From Gemmatimonas sp. (GTDB taxonomy: Bacteria > Gemmatimonadota > Gemmatimonadetes > Gemmatimonadales > Gemmatimonadaceae): 64,000 nucleotides of DNA. Every line of letters begins with the position of its first letter. Position 1 is the stretch's first letter. The position numbers were made by a program, and so were the translations under genes. Of this stretch, positions 50,686 through 60,392 are shown in pieces. The DNA is taken from positions 186,001 to 250,000 of the forward strand of contig NZ_JAPZSK010000010.1 in NCBI RefSeq assembly GCF_027531815.1. Direction: 5' to 3'. Below the pieces are notes generated by a model. The model worked only from the letters and a program-made list of their open reading frames with translations, had not been told where the DNA came from and made no database searches.

Positions 50686-52653
50686 TCACGTCCCCCCAGC
50701 TTTCGGCCGACCACGCGGGGAGCGCATCGGCATCAGTCGTCGAATCTCCGCTTCCAGCTCCAGCCGTTCCCGCATCAACGTGTCGTGCTCCTCGCGGGTG
50801 GCCCCGCGCATGGCCACACGCAATTCATCGACCCGCCGTTCCAGCACGCGCACGTCGAGCTTGGAGAGACTGAGACCGATGTCGGCGGCGACGACATCGA
50901 AGGCGCCTGCCTCTGTGAGTTCACGCAAGACCCGCAAGGTCTCCGAGGTCAGGCGTTCCGCGACTTGTTCGAGGTCGTCTTCCAGCGGCGCGTGCAGCAG
51001 CGCGTCGAACAGTTCACGGTACGCCAGATCACGGAAGGTGTCGGGGGGATGCCGCTCCGCGACACGTTCGGCCACGCCGCGCTCGACCATCATGGCGCGC
51101 ACCAGCGCCCGTTCAACCGGCTCGTCGCGTCGTGGGCGCGGCGGCACGGTGGTGGCCTGCCATTCCGGTCCCTGCTTGTATCCTCGCCGGCGCGGGGTCC
51201 ATGCAGGGCGCTGTTCGGCCGGCGGAGGCGGCAACGGTGCCGGCTCATCCTCACGCCCGCCCCCCGCCCACACCTCGTCACCCGGCGGCCCCTGGCGCAG
51301 GGACTCGTCGGCGCCTTCCCCCCACGCCGCCCCACCAACCGGTCGACCCGCATGACGACGCCCCCCCGCGTCCGGCAGCGCATCGGCCTCGGCCGACAGC
51401 GTTCCCTTGTCGACGTGCGTGACGTCGGCCAGACGCGCCAGGTACATGTCCCGCGTGAGCGGTTCCTTCGCGGCCCGGATCGTGGGGAGCAACTTGTCGA
51501 TGGCCGTTCGGCGATGTCGCAGATCGGTAAACCACCCGCGGCGCTCGAGCAGCTGCACCTGCCGATCGAACAGGTCGATGGCATTGCCCAACTGCGCCTC
51601 CATCCCCGCCCGGCCGTGCTCGTGCACGAAGCTGTCGGGGTCCTCCCCGTCCGGCAGACTGACGACCTGAACAGACGCTCGCGCCCGCAGCAGCTCCAAC
51701 CCCGAGCGAAAGGTGGCCTTCTGGCCGGCCTCGTCACTGTCGTACAGGAGGAACACGTTCGCGGTGTACCGGGTGAGCAGTTGCGCCTGCTCTTCGGTGA
51801 GCGCCGTTCCGAGCGGGGCCACCACCTCTTCCAGGCCTGCCAGCGACAGGCGGATAGCGTCGAGATACCCTTCGACCACGATGGCCCGCGAGACCCGGCG
51901 CATGGCCTGCTTCGCCGTGTGCAGCCCGTACAGCGTGCGGCGCTTCTGAAAGACCGGCGACTCCGGGCTGTTGAGATACTTCGGCTGCTCGTCGCCCATG
52001 GCGCGGCCGCCGAAGCCGACATAGCGGCCGAGTTCGTCCTGTATGGGAAACATCACGCGCCCGCGAAAGCGGATGCGTGGTTCCCCCTCCCCCTCCCGAT
52101 GCACGAGGATGCCACACTCCAGCTGGCGCGCGTCATCCACCCCGAGCGCGTGCAGGTGACGGCGAAGCGCCTGCGGATCACGCGGGGCAAACCCCAATCC
52201 GAAACGATGCCAGGCGTGCGGGTCGAGGGCGCGGGACTCGAGGTACTCGCGCGCGGCACGCCCAGTCTGCTCGTCCCGCAGCTGCCCCTGGAACCATTCC
52301 GCCGCCGCGGCGAGCGCCTCGTAGTTGGGCGCGTTCGGATCGGGCGCCTGCGCCCGACGCGGGGTGTCGACGACCTCGATCCCCACCTTCTCACCGATGT
52401 ACTTCACGGCGGACGGCCAGTCGAGACCGAGACGCTTGCGGATGAAGGTGAACACGTCACCGCTTTCGTGGCAGACGAAGCAGTGATAGCTGCTGTGCGA
52501 CGGGGAGACGGAGAAGTTGGCGTTCTTCCCCTGGTGAAAGGGACAGGGCCCGCGCCACGTCCCTCCCGAACGCTTGAGGGGGACGAACTCGCCAATCACC
52601 TCGACGATGTCCGCCGCCTGACGCACCCGTTCCACAGTTTCGTCAGCGATCAC
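50686..52653 (-). CDS. dnaG: DNA primase
   Basis: About 655 residues. Zinc-binding head CPFHQGKNANFSVSPSHSSYHCFVCHESGD, the RNA polymerase (TOPRIM) core with IVVEGYLDAIRL and LLYDSDEAGQKAT, and a C-terminal DnaB-interaction-like domain. A low-complexity segment rich in Gly, Pro and Arg (about residues 425-500) separates core and C-terminal domain. The GTG at 52653 gives the usual N-terminus (IADETVERVRQAADIVEVIG); the ATG at 52671 would add six residues. Confidence 0.95.
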   Translation of the reverse strand: MIADETVERVRQAADIVEVIGEFVPLKRSGGTWRGPCPFHQGKNANFSVSPSHSSYHCFVCHESGDVFTFIRKRLGLDWPSAVKYIGEKVGIEVVDTPRRAQAPDPNAPNYEALAAAAEWFQGQLRDEQTGRAAREYLESRALDPHAWHRFGLGFAPRDPQALRRHLHALGVDDARQLECGILVHREGEGEPRIRFRGRVMFPIQDELGRYVGFGGRAMGDEQPKYLNSPESPVFQKRRTLYGLHTAKQAMRRVSRAIVVEGYLDAIRLSLAGLEEVVAPLGTALTEEQAQLLTRYTANVFLLYDSDEAGQKATFRSGLELLRARASVQVVSLPDGEDPDSFVHEHGRAGMEAQLGNAIDLFDRQVQLLERRGWFTDLRHRRTAIDKLLPTIRAAKEPLTRDMYLARLADVTHVDKGTLSAEADALPDAGGRRHAGRPVGGAAWGEGADESLRQGPPGDEVWAGGGREDEPAPLPPPPAEQRPAWTPRRRGYKQGPEWQATTVPPRPRRDEPVERALVRAMMVERGVAERVAERHPPDTFRDLAYRELFDALLHAPLEDDLEQVAERLTSETLRVLRELTEAGAFDVVAADIGLSLSKLDVRVLERRVDELRVAMRGATREEHDTLMRERLELEAEIRRLMPMRSPRGRPKAGGT

Positions 52654-52701
52654 GAGTCCCACGCCCCCCATGCGCCTGGTGCATACCCGAATCAACCGGC
52701 T

Positions 52702-55134
52702 CTACGCCAGCTCCGCCACCGTGACGCCGTCCCCGCCTTCGTTCCAGGCCCCAAGGCGGAAGCCGGTGACGCGGGTGTCCTTCTTGAGCATTTCGCCGAC
52801 ACGCGCGCGGAGCGCCCCGGTGCCCTTGCCGTGGATGATGCGGAGTTCGCGCAGGTCATTTCGGATGGCCGCATCAAGGGCCTGCAGCACCTGATCGTCC
52901 ACCTCGTCCACGCGCAGCCCGCGCACATCGACCTCGCGCACCGGTTCGACCTCCGCGATGTCCCCCAATGCCAGCTTGAACGTGGCCACTGGTGCGGCCT
53001 TCGTCCGTGTCAGCGCCGAGAGGGGTACGGTCAGCGACAGCGACCCCACGGTCACGCGGGCTTCGTCTCCGCGAACAGAAACGATGCGCCCGGCCTTGTC
53101 CCCGAGCGTCGAGACCAGGACATGATCCCCTGCGGCCAGCGGGCGTGATGGTGCGGACCGGGCGACCGGAACCGGAGCCGCCCCCGACTTGCGCGCTTCG
53201 GCACGCGCGCGTCCGCGCGCCGCGCGCTGCTCAGCCGCCTCGAGCGCGTGGCTCTGGGCAGCGGCCGCCTCCTCAATGGCGCGCCGCGTGGTGCGTGCCG
53301 CATCGTCGAAATCTGCCGCGGCGTTGGCGGCACGTGCCCGGATCTCCGCAATGGCGCGCTCCACCTGTCCGCGCGCGTCGAGCAGGTAGCGTCGCGCTTC
53401 CTGGCGCGCCTTCCGCTCCGCGTCACGCTCCTGCTCGCGAACCTTCTGCTCGCGATCGCTCACCGCGGCCATGCGTGCCCGCGCCTTCTCGTTCTCGCGC
53501 TGCACGAGCTGCTCACGCTCGCCCAGCAGCGCCTCACGCGCTTCGACATCGGCGAGGAGCACCGCCAGGTCGCGCTCACCCTGCGGCAACCGTTCTTCGG
53601 CACGCGCGATGACCGCTTCGGGCAGCTGCAGACGGCGCGCAATGCTCAGCCCGTAACTGCGTCCGGGGATACCCTTGAGCAGACGGTAGGTTGGCGCCAG
53701 CTGGACCGCATCGAATTGCAGCGACGCGTTGACCACGCCTGCCACATCGGAGGCGAGCAGCTTGAGCTGGCCGAGGTGCGTGGTGGCCATTGTGAGCGTG
53801 CCGCGCCGCGTCAGCGTCTCGAGAATGGCACCGCCGAGGGCGGCACCTTCCGCGGGATCGGTCCCCGAGCCCAGCTCGTCGATGAGCACGAGCGATGCCG
53901 GGGTGGCCGACTGGAGGATCTCCGCGAGGTTCTTGAGGTGGGCGCTGAAGGTGGAGAGGCTGGCCTCGATGCTCTGCTCGTCGCCCACGTCGGCCAGCAC
54001 ATTGTCGAACACCGGCAGCCGACTCATGGCACCAACGGGGGCCGGTACACCGGCCTGTGCCATCATGCACACCAGCCCGGTGGCCTTGAGCAGCACCGTT
54101 TTGCCGCCCGTGTTGGGGCCCGACACCAGCAGGGTGCGCTCGTCGGGGTGCAAGGTGAGGTCGAAGGGCACGACGGGGACGCCCTTGGCGAGCAGCAAGG
54201 GATGCCGCCCGTCGACGATACACACCCCCTCGGCGGGGGCGCCGAAGGCGGGAGGAGCGCAGTTGGCGTCGAGGCTGTAACGCGCCCGCGCATAGAGGCT
54301 GTCGAGGGCGACCAGTGCATCGAAGGCCGCACCGATCGCCTCGTGATAGGGGTGCAGTGCCTCGGTGAGGTCGCGCAGCACGCGCTCCACCTCGCGTTGC
54401 TCCTCGATCTCGAGTTCACGCACCCGATTCCCGAATTCCACGGCCACCGGGGGCTCGACGAAGATCGTCGCACCCGTGCCCGAACTGTCGTGCACGATGC
54501 CGCCCACGTATCCCTTGGCCTCGCGTCGCATGGGAATGACCCAGCGGCCGTTGCGCATGGTGATGGAGAGGTCGCTGACCTGATGATGCGTCTCGAGCTT
54601 GCCCATCTCGCGTTCGAGCAGCCGCACGAGTTCGCCCTCGGCCTGCCGCAGCTCACGGCGGACGCGGCGGAGGGCCGGTGAGGCGTCATCGCGCACGGTG
54701 CCATCGTCACTGATGGCGCGCGCAATGGCCTCTTCCTGCGCCCGCAGGTCGATGAGGGCTTGCGCGTAGTTCGTGAGGTAGGCCAGCACGATGGCCGGCC
54801 GGCGCGGGTCGCGCAGCATTTCCCGCATGCGCCGCGACGAGCGCAACAGGGTGGCCCCCTGCAGCAGTTCGAGGGCGGTCCACGTGAGCCCCGCAATGCG
54901 CAGTCGCTTGAGCGCCTCGCCGAGGTCGGGGATGCTCTCCGTGGGCCACCCAAGCTCCGACACCAGGAGGGCGCGCACCGCGTTCACCCGCGCGTGCTCG
55001 GCCTCGATCCATTCGCGGTCGGTGCGCGGAACCAGTGCCCGCACCGCCGCCGCCCCGGGGGCCGACGATGCCCGTCCGGCCACGTACGCCAAAAGGCGAG
55101 GAAACTCGAGAATGCCGAGCGCGTGCGCGTTCAT
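52702..55134 (-). CDS. mutS2: MutS2 family endonuclease
   Basis: An 810-residue MutS-like ATPase. Core and clamp helices precede the Walker A GPNTGGKTVLLKATG and Walker B LVLIDELGSGTDPAEG; a long coiled coil follows, then a C-terminal Smr nuclease domain (VDVRGLRVDEVDDQV, HGKGTGALR). In other bacteria MutS2 acts on recombination intermediates or rescues collided ribosomes. It lies between yqeY and dnaG. Confidence 0.96.
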   Translation of the reverse strand: MNAHALGILEFPRLLAYVAGRASSAPGAAAVRALVPRTDREWIEAEHARVNAVRALLVSELGWPTESIPDLGEALKRLRIAGLTWTALELLQGATLLRSSRRMREMLRDPRRPAIVLAYLTNYAQALIDLRAQEEAIARAISDDGTVRDDASPALRRVRRELRQAEGELVRLLEREMGKLETHHQVSDLSITMRNGRWVIPMRREAKGYVGGIVHDSSGTGATIFVEPPVAVEFGNRVRELEIEEQREVERVLRDLTEALHPYHEAIGAAFDALVALDSLYARARYSLDANCAPPAFGAPAEGVCIVDGRHPLLLAKGVPVVPFDLTLHPDERTLLVSGPNTGGKTVLLKATGLVCMMAQAGVPAPVGAMSRLPVFDNVLADVGDEQSIEASLSTFSAHLKNLAEILQSATPASLVLIDELGSGTDPAEGAALGGAILETLTRRGTLTMATTHLGQLKLLASDVAGVVNASLQFDAVQLAPTYRLLKGIPGRSYGLSIARRLQLPEAVIARAEERLPQGERDLAVLLADVEAREALLGEREQLVQRENEKARARMAAVSDREQKVREQERDAERKARQEARRYLLDARGQVERAIAEIRARAANAAADFDDAARTTRRAIEEAAAAQSHALEAAEQRAARGRARAEARKSGAAPVPVARSAPSRPLAAGDHVLVSTLGDKAGRIVSVRGDEARVTVGSLSLTVPLSALTRTKAAPVATFKLALGDIAEVEPVREVDVRGLRVDEVDDQVLQALDAAIRNDLRELRIIHGKGTGALRARVGEMLKKDTRVTGFRLGAWNEGGDGVTVAELA

Positions 55135-55167
55135 GAAGTCCGGCTGGCGAGCCGGCTCGTGCCGGCG

Positions 55168-55632
55168 TTAAGAGCGCGCGAGCTCCTCGCGCACCACGGC
55201 GTTGATGACACTGCCATCAACGCGCCCTTTGAAGGCGGGCATGACGCGGGCCATGACCGCACCCACGTTGGCGGCGCCAGCGGCAATGGCCTGCTGCACG
55301 GCCGCCCGGATTTCGGCGGGGTCGACCTGCGCGGGCAGGTAGACCTCGAGCAGCGTGACCTCCTGCTGCTCCTTGTCACGCAAATCGGTGCGACCCGCCC
55401 TGGCATAGAGCTCGACGGATTCACGCCGTTTCTTGATTCCCTTGCGGATGACGTCGATGACATCATCGTCGGTGGCGCCCCGGCGCAGCTCGATCTCGCG
55501 ATTTCTGACCTCGGACACGATCATGCCAAGCAGCATCACGCGATCCTTCTGCTGTTCCCGCCGGGCGGCCGCCTGATCTCCCTGCAGCTGCGCCAGCAGC
55601 CTACCGCCACTGGCGTCCACGGGACTGCTCAC
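55168..55632 (-). CDS. GatB/YqeY domain protein
   Basis: A 154-residue helical protein of the YqeY family, with [34 protein letters not shown] and the end [26 protein letters not shown], as in the tail domain of GatB. It may act on tRNA-related processes, but no function is firmly known. GTG start at 55632 overlaps the rpsU stop (GTGA); the gene pair rpsU-yqeY is common. Confidence 0.92.
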   Translation of the reverse strand: MSSPVDASGGRLLAQLQGDQAAARREQQKDRVMLLGMIVSEVRNREIELRRGATDDDVIDVIRKGIKKRRESVELYARAGRTDLRDKEQQEVTLLEVYLPAQVDPAEIRAAVQQAIAAGAANVGAVMARVMPAFKGRVDGSVINAVVREELARS

Positions 55633-55817
55633 CCGTTCCGGGTGCGGCGATTCTTACGGACAGCCGCGTTCATCTTGCGCTTGCGGCGCTCCGACGGCTT
55701 CTCGTAATGACGATGCTTGCGCAGGTCGGACAGGATGCCGGCCTTTTCGCACTTCTTCTTGAAGCGCTTGAGCGCACGCTCGAAGTTTTCGTCCTCGTGG
55801 ATGATGACTTCCGACAA
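55629..55817 (-). CDS. rpsU: 30S ribosomal protein S21 (TTG start)
   Basis: Ribosomal protein S21, 62 residues: [26 protein letters not shown] and a basic tail. The start is TTG at 55817, preceded by GAGG six bases upstream; no ATG or GTG keeps the family N-terminus. S21 helps start translation and can limit ribosome supply in some phyla. It has its own promoter with a hairpin at the start of the transcript. Confidence 0.96.
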   Translation of the reverse strand: MSEVIIHEDENFERALKRFKKKCEKAGILSDLRKHRHYEKPSERRKRKMNAAVRKNRRTRNG

Positions 55818-55874
55818 ACTGAACCTCGGTTGTGATCGCGACAGCGTCGCGACGTGTGCAGGAATGAGAAAATC

Positions 55875-55889
55875 GGCCCTTTTCGGGCC
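55875..55889 (-). promoter_or_regulatory. Hairpin at the 5' end of the rpsU message
   Basis: GGCCC/GGGCC stem (55875-55879 with 55885-55889) with loop of five, followed on the minus strand by GATTTTCTC. It begins about where transcription should start, so it would be either a 5' stabilizer or a start-proximal attenuator. Confidence 0.5.
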
Positions 55890-55897
55890 AGCCTCTA

Positions 55898-55926
55898 ATG
55901 CTAGACGCCCCGGCTTCCACGGTCAA
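55898..55926 (-). promoter_or_regulatory. Predicted rpsU promoter
   Basis: On the minus strand TTGACC (55926-55921) and TAGCAT (55903-55898) are spaced by 17 bases in the hinT-rpsU gap. Transcription would start near 55891. Confidence 0.6.
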
Positions 55927-56007
55927 GCGCACAACCGGGAGGACTTGTCGGCGCAGCAGATGGTGAGGGGGCGCCCCACTTCCCGGGGCCACAGGGGATC
56001 CCGCCAA

Positions 56008-56349
56008 TCACCCGGGCGGCCAGCCGAGCGCACGCCCACCCAGCACATGCAGGTGCAAGTGTCCAACCGATTGCCCCCCATCGCGCCCCACGTTGGTGAC
56101 GACACGATAGCCCGAGTCGACGACCCCCTCACGGCGGGCCACTTCCGCGGCCAAGGCCATCGTGTCCCCCAGCAGTGCGGCGTCGGAGGCGGCCGCCAGC
56201 GAGTCCACGTGCGCCCGCGGAATGACCAACACATGCACCGGTGCCTGCGGATGCAGGTCCCGGAAGGCCACGGCGAGCTCGTTTTCGGCCACAATCGTCG
56301 CCGGCAGAGTACCCGCCGCTATACGACAGAACAGACACGAGTCGGTCAC
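56008..56349 (-). CDS. hinT: HIT-family nucleotide hydrolase
   Basis: A 113-residue histidine-triad protein. CLFCRIAAGTLPATIVAENE at the start, VHVLVIPRAHVDSL in the middle and the active site VGHLHLHVLGGR. Such proteins hydrolyse AMP-linked amines; the natural substrate is not known. Start GTG at 56349 overlaps the rsmE stop (GTGA). Downstream 190 bases carry the rpsU promoter. Confidence 0.94.
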   Translation of the reverse strand: MTDSCLFCRIAAGTLPATIVAENELAVAFRDLHPQAPVHVLVIPRAHVDSLAAASDAALLGDTMALAAEVARREGVVDSGYRVVTNVGRDGGQSVGHLHLHVLGGRALGWPPG

Positions 56350-57143
56350 GTCCCCTCCAGAGGTTCGGGCTGAGTTTCCGCAAACGATGACGGTGCCGTA
56401 CCGAACACCATGCGCGCCGCCGCCAACGCGGCCACGGCCGCCGTTTCGAAGCGCAGGATGGTCGGGCCAACGCTGACCGGACGGAAACCGGCCCCGGCTA
56501 GCAGCGCCAGTTCGTCACGCTCGAGCCCGCCCTCGGGGCCGACCGCGATGACGAGCGGGTGCGTCAGCGATGCCGATGCGTTTCCAACAAATGGCGCGCC
56601 GTCGGGATCCAGCACCACCCGGTCGCCGGGGGGCGCGGCGAGCAGCGCCCGCTCCAGATTGGCCTCGGGAAAAGGCTGCGGCAGCCAGGCGCCCTCCGAC
56701 TGCGCCAGCGCGCCTTCCATGCGGGCACGGACCTTTCCCTGGAAGCCGACCCCTTCTCCCCGCGGAGAGACGCTGCGCGAGCGCCGCCACAGGACCGGAC
56801 GCCAACTCGTCGCCCCCAGTTCGGCGGCTTTCTCCGCCAGCCACAGCATGCGATCCCGATCGGCAACCGGCACCAGCAAGTGCACCGGCGGCAGCGGCTC
56901 GACGCGCTGCGCCGACGCGACTTCAATGTGCGCCGTGCTCTTGGTGACCTGGACGACGATCCCCTCCCCGACCAGTCCCTGCCCGTCGCGCACCCCAACC
57001 AGGGCCCCCGGCCCCAGCCGCAGCACGCGCAAATGACGCACGGCGGCCTCGTCGAGTGCCACCATGCTCCCGGCACCGAAGGCGCTCGCGGTAACGAACT
57101 GCGGCCGTCCGGCGGCTACGCCAGTGCGATCGAGACCGACCAC
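56346..57143 (-). CDS. rsmE: 16S rRNA (uracil1498-N3)-methyltransferase
   Basis: A 265-residue SPOUT methyltransferase. RPQFVTASAFGAG near the start, AEKAAELGATSWRPVLWRRS, AVGPEGGLERDELALL and VGPTILRFETAAVAAL are the RsmE signatures (the last is usually LGxRILRxETA). GTG at 57143 overlaps the prmA end by 28 bases. It methylates 16S U1498. The pair prmA-rsmE is widespread. Confidence 0.93.
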   Translation of the reverse strand: MVGLDRTGVAAGRPQFVTASAFGAGSMVALDEAAVRHLRVLRLGPGALVGVRDGQGLVGEGIVVQVTKSTAHIEVASAQRVEPLPPVHLLVPVADRDRMLWLAEKAAELGATSWRPVLWRRSRSVSPRGEGVGFQGKVRARMEGALAQSEGAWLPQPFPEANLERALLAAPPGDRVVLDPDGAPFVGNASASLTHPLVIAVGPEGGLERDELALLAGAGFRPVSVGPTILRFETAAVAALAAARMVFGTAPSSFAETQPEPLEGT

Positions 57144-57976
57144 CAGATGTCCTCCGCATCATCGTCCAGCAGGCGCCACCCGTGAGCCGCCAGCACCTGC
57201 TGCATCGTCTCGCGTTCCTCGAGCAGAATGCCGCTGAGAATGGCTGTGCCGCCGGGGCGGAGGGCGGCCGCGATCGCCGGCAGCAGCTCGATGAGCACCG
57301 ATGAAATGATGTTGGCAAGCACCAGATCGACCGGCGCCACCAGCGGCAGCAGTACCCCGGCGTCGGCTTCGAACACATGGACCCGATCGCTCACGCCATT
57401 GCGCGCCACGTTCCGCTCGGCGTCGGGGATGGCGTCGGCGTCGAGCTCAATGGCATACACCCGCCCGGCACCCAGTTTCGCCGCGGCTATCGACAGCACG
57501 GCGCTCCCGGCCCCCAGGTCGGCCACCACAGCGCCCGGCGTCAACTGACGCGGCAGCAGCCGCACGACGCCCCGCGTGGTGGCATGCTCCCCCGTTCCGA
57601 AGGCCATACCGGGCTCGATGACGATCGATGTGCGCGGATCGAGCTCCGCACTGAGCCACGGTGGTGCCACCGTCAGCGCGCCCAGCTGGTGGGAGGTAAT
57701 GCGCGCCTTCCAGGCTTCCGTCCAGTCGATGTCAGGAACCGGCGAGGTTTCCAGCACGGCCAGTTCGTCCGCTTCCGTCACCGCCCGGTGTACGGCCTCG
57801 AGATCGGTCCCGGGCGGAAAGTGCGTGACCAACGATGGCCCATCTTCGTGCACCCCCTGGGCCCCGACGGCGAAGAGCGCTCCAAGACAGGCCGCACGCG
57901 CGCCAGGGTCCCTGGCCGGAACCACCCGTACGCTGATCCAGCGTCCGGCAGCGGAAGCCGACGAATGATCAGGCAC
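57116..57976 (-). CDS. prmA: Ribosomal protein L11 methyltransferase
   Basis: About 286 residues. After a divergent N-terminal L11-binding part comes the SAM domain with [39 protein letters not shown] and [16 protein letters not shown], which mark PrmA. It trimethylates ribosomal protein L11. The start is a GTG at 57976 or TTG at 57979, just past the dnaJ stop (overlap of eight bases). Confidence 0.93.
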   Translation of the reverse strand: MPDHSSASAAGRWISVRVVPARDPGARAACLGALFAVGAQGVHEDGPSLVTHFPPGTDLEAVHRAVTEADELAVLETSPVPDIDWTEAWKARITSHQLGALTVAPPWLSAELDPRTSIVIEPGMAFGTGEHATTRGVVRLLPRQLTPGAVVADLGAGSAVLSIAAAKLGAGRVYAIELDADAIPDAERNVARNGVSDRVHVFEADAGVLLPLVAPVDLVLANIISSVLIELLPAIAAALRPGGTAILSGILLEERETMQQVLAAHGWRLLDDDAEDIWWSVSIALA

Positions 57977-59102
57977 CAAGCACTTCCTTCATTTTCGACC
58001 AGAACCCCTTCTCCCGCCGTTCGGGTGCCTGGCCCTGCATGCTGGCCAGACGCTCGATCAGCTGCTTCTCGTCTCCCTCAACCGACTGCGGTGTCCAAAG
58101 CTGCACCTTGACGTGCAGGTCGCCCGTTCCCGACGCGTTCACCCGCGGCAAGCCGCGTCCGCGGAGGTGAAACACCGCGCCGCTCTGGGTGCCCGGCGGC
58201 ACGCGCAGCGACAGGTCGCCGGTGACACCCGGCACCTTCAACTCGGCGCCGAACACCAGCTGCGGATACGTCACCAATGCTTCGCAGAACAGATCTTCGC
58301 CGTCGCGTTCGAAGCGCTCGTCATCCTCGACCTCGAACACCACCAACACGTCACCGCGGGTGCCACCGCGCGGGCCAACATTTCCCGTCCCCCGTAGCGT
58401 CATGTATTGTCCGGTGGCCACCCCGGGCGGAACCGTGATCTTGAGCGTGCGCTCCGCACGGACGCGTCCTTCTCCGCGGCACTTCTTGCACGGATTAGAC
58501 ACCACAACGCCCTCACCGGCGCAGGTGGGACACGGTGCCACCGAGACGAACTGCCCGAAGAAAGAGCGTTGTGCACGCCGCACCTCTCCCGCGCCGCCGC
58601 AGGTACCGCAGGTGGTAGGCTTGCTGCCCGCCTCGGAGCCGGAGCCTTCGCACGGTTCGCAGACTTCAAGCACCTTGAGCGTCACCGTCTTCTCGACGCC
58701 CGTTGCCACTTCAGGGAGCGTCAACGGCAATGCCAGCTTGACATCCTGACCGCTGCGCGGGCCGGAGCGCCTGCCACCAGCGGCCGCGCCGAACAGATCG
58801 CCAAAGCCGCCGAAGTCGCGCATGAAGATGTTCAGCGCTTCGGACAGGTCCACGTGCTGGTAGGCAGACTGGGCTCCGCCCCCCCGAAGCCCCGCCTCAC
58901 CGTACCGGTCGTAGGCGGCGCGCTTTTGCGCGTCCCGGAGGATGTCGTAAGCCTCCGTGATGCTCTTGAACTTCTCTTCGGCCTCCTTCGAACCGCCATT
59001 GCGATCGGGATGCCACTGCATCGCCAGCCGGCGATACGCCTTCTTGATGTCGTCGTCGGATGCGTCGCGCGGTACGCCGAGGACCGCGTAGAAATCAGCC
59101 AT
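57969..59102 (-). CDS. dnaJ: Chaperone protein DnaJ
   Basis: A 377-residue type-I J-protein. J-domain with the HPD triad (QWHPDRN, about residue 31), a Gly/Phe-rich linker ([18 protein letters not shown]), four CxxCxGxG zinc repeats ([32 protein letters not shown]) and the C-terminal substrate domain. It partners DnaK in folding. Here it follows hrcA directly, without grpE or dnaK between. Start ATG at 59102 ([10 protein letters not shown]); the longer frame is unrelated. Confidence 0.96.
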   Translation of the reverse strand: MADFYAVLGVPRDASDDDIKKAYRRLAMQWHPDRNGGSKEAEEKFKSITEAYDILRDAQKRAAYDRYGEAGLRGGGAQSAYQHVDLSEALNIFMRDFGGFGDLFGAAAGGRRSGPRSGQDVKLALPLTLPEVATGVEKTVTLKVLEVCEPCEGSGSEAGSKPTTCGTCGGAGEVRRAQRSFFGQFVSVAPCPTCAGEGVVVSNPCKKCRGEGRVRAERTLKITVPPGVATGQYMTLRGTGNVGPRGGTRGDVLVVFEVEDDERFERDGEDLFCEALVTYPQLVFGAELKVPGVTGDLSLRVPPGTQSGAVFHLRGRGLPRVNASGTGDLHVKVQLWTPQSVEGDEKQLIERLASMQGQAPERREKGFWSKMKEVLGA

Positions 59103-59187
59103 GATGGTGTCGAGCGAGTGCTGCGAAAACCCGGCACGACGCCAGGGGGGCGGCGCCGGGACAAAGCGCGGAGCGGGCACCGCGACC

Positions 59188-59289
59188 GGAGCCGCGGCTC
59201 CCGTACGACGCCCGATCGGCAGACAGAATCCGGATAACCTAACCCAGCCGGGGCACCGATAGGTCCCGGCAGCCTGTCCCGGCGCCGGG
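59188..59289 (-). repeat. Two palindromes in the hrcA-dnaJ gap
   Basis: GGAGCCGCGGCTCC (59188-59201) and CCCGGCGCCGGG (59278-59289) are perfect palindromes in the 194-base gap. The second lies eight bases after the hrcA stop and could help end or stabilize the hrcA part of the message. No CIRCE element was found. Confidence 0.4.
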
Positions 59290-59296
59290 AGCCCTC

Positions 59297-60343
59297 CTAG
59301 CAGAGCAGATTCGAGACCAGGCGGGAGGTGTGGTCGACCAGCGCGATGACCTTGTCGTACGGCATGCGCGTGGGACCGATGACCCCAATCACTCCGCTCA
59401 GCGACCCGGCGTTGTATTCGGCGGTCACGACCGTGAAAGGCTCCAGGCGCGGGTCGCCGTGCTCGTTGCCAATGGTGATGGAGATGCCTGGCCCCCCTCC
59501 GCGCGTCTCGAGCAACCGCCCGAGCTGCTGGCGGGTCTCGGTGAGCTCGATCAACTGACGCAATCGCTCGCCACTGGCGAATTCCGGCTTGTCCGCCAGG
59601 AGCGACGGCTGCCCAAGCACCACCGTATCAAGGGGATCCGCCGCGGCCCGCCCGAAGACCTGCTCTCCCTCCTGCACAAAAATGTTGAGCAGCTCGGCCG
59701 CCTGCGGGGTAGTCGCCACGTCACGCAGTCGCGAGGCAAGCGAGGTGCGGACCTGGTCGAGCGTCAGGCCGGCCAGTCGCTCGTTGAGCACGATCGTGAC
59801 CCCGATGAGCGCTTCGTCGGCAATGATGCCGGGCACCTCGACGAAGATGGTCCGCACGGCCCCGCCACTGAGACTGAGCACCATGAGGAGGCGATCAGAC
59901 GAGACGCGCACCAGCTCCACCTGACGCAGGGCCGCGCGATCGAGACGCGGGCCAAGGGCGACTCCCAACTCCTGGGTAAGCACACCGAGAGACTGCGCCG
60001 CCCGACGCAGGATGTTCTCGATCGCCGAGCCCCCGCCCTGAATGTCCTCAGCGAGCCGCCGACGCTCGTCTCCCGTCAACGGGTCCACCCGCATGAGCGA
60101 GTCCACGTACGTCCGGTAGGCCTTGTCGGTGGGAATACGGCCGGCGGAGGTATGAGGGTGAAAGAGGAAGCCCTTCTCCTCGAGATCACTCATGGTGTTG
60201 CGAATGGTCGCCGGGGAAATCCCCAGTCCGAAGCGACGCGACAGGGTGCGCGACCCGGCAGGTTCCGCCGTGGCCACGTAGCTGTGAATCACCGCCTCCA
60301 GGACCTGCCGCTCCCGCTCGGAGAGCTCACTGCTGTGCGCCAT
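59297..60343 (-). CDS. hrcA: Heat-inducible transcription repressor HrcA
   Basis: A 348-residue repressor. The N-terminal winged helix ([67 protein letters not shown]) is typical; a GAF-like domain and the end [33 protein letters not shown] follow. HrcA represses groE/dnaK operons through CIRCE. No CIRCE is visible upstream of its own gene or dnaJ. ATG at 60343 is preferred; ATG at 60370 adds nine residues. Confidence 0.95.
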   Translation of the reverse strand: MAHSSELSERERQVLEAVIHSYVATAEPAGSRTLSRRFGLGISPATIRNTMSDLEEKGFLFHPHTSAGRIPTDKAYRTYVDSLMRVDPLTGDERRRLAEDIQGGGSAIENILRRAAQSLGVLTQELGVALGPRLDRAALRQVELVRVSSDRLLMVLSLSGGAVRTIFVEVPGIIADEALIGVTIVLNERLAGLTLDQVRTSLASRLRDVATTPQAAELLNIFVQEGEQVFGRAAADPLDTVVLGQPSLLADKPEFASGERLRQLIELTETRQQLGRLLETRGGGPGISITIGNEHGDPRLEPFTVVTAEYNAGSLSGVIGVIGPTRMPYDKVIALVDHTSRLVSNLLC

Positions 60344-60392
60344 CTCGCATCCCTTGGATCGTTGCCCCATCGCGAGGCGTGTGGAGCGAAGC

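Noticed and set aside
49873-53148. 1091-residue plus-strand frame opposite dnaG and mutS2
   Set aside because: Very long but entirely antisense to dnaG, the zinc-ribbon gene and mutS2; composition is typical of GC-driven shadow frames.
59103-59140. GAGTGCT near the dnaJ start as half of a CIRCE element
   Set aside because: Only part of one arm is present and no matching second arm at the right spacing was found.
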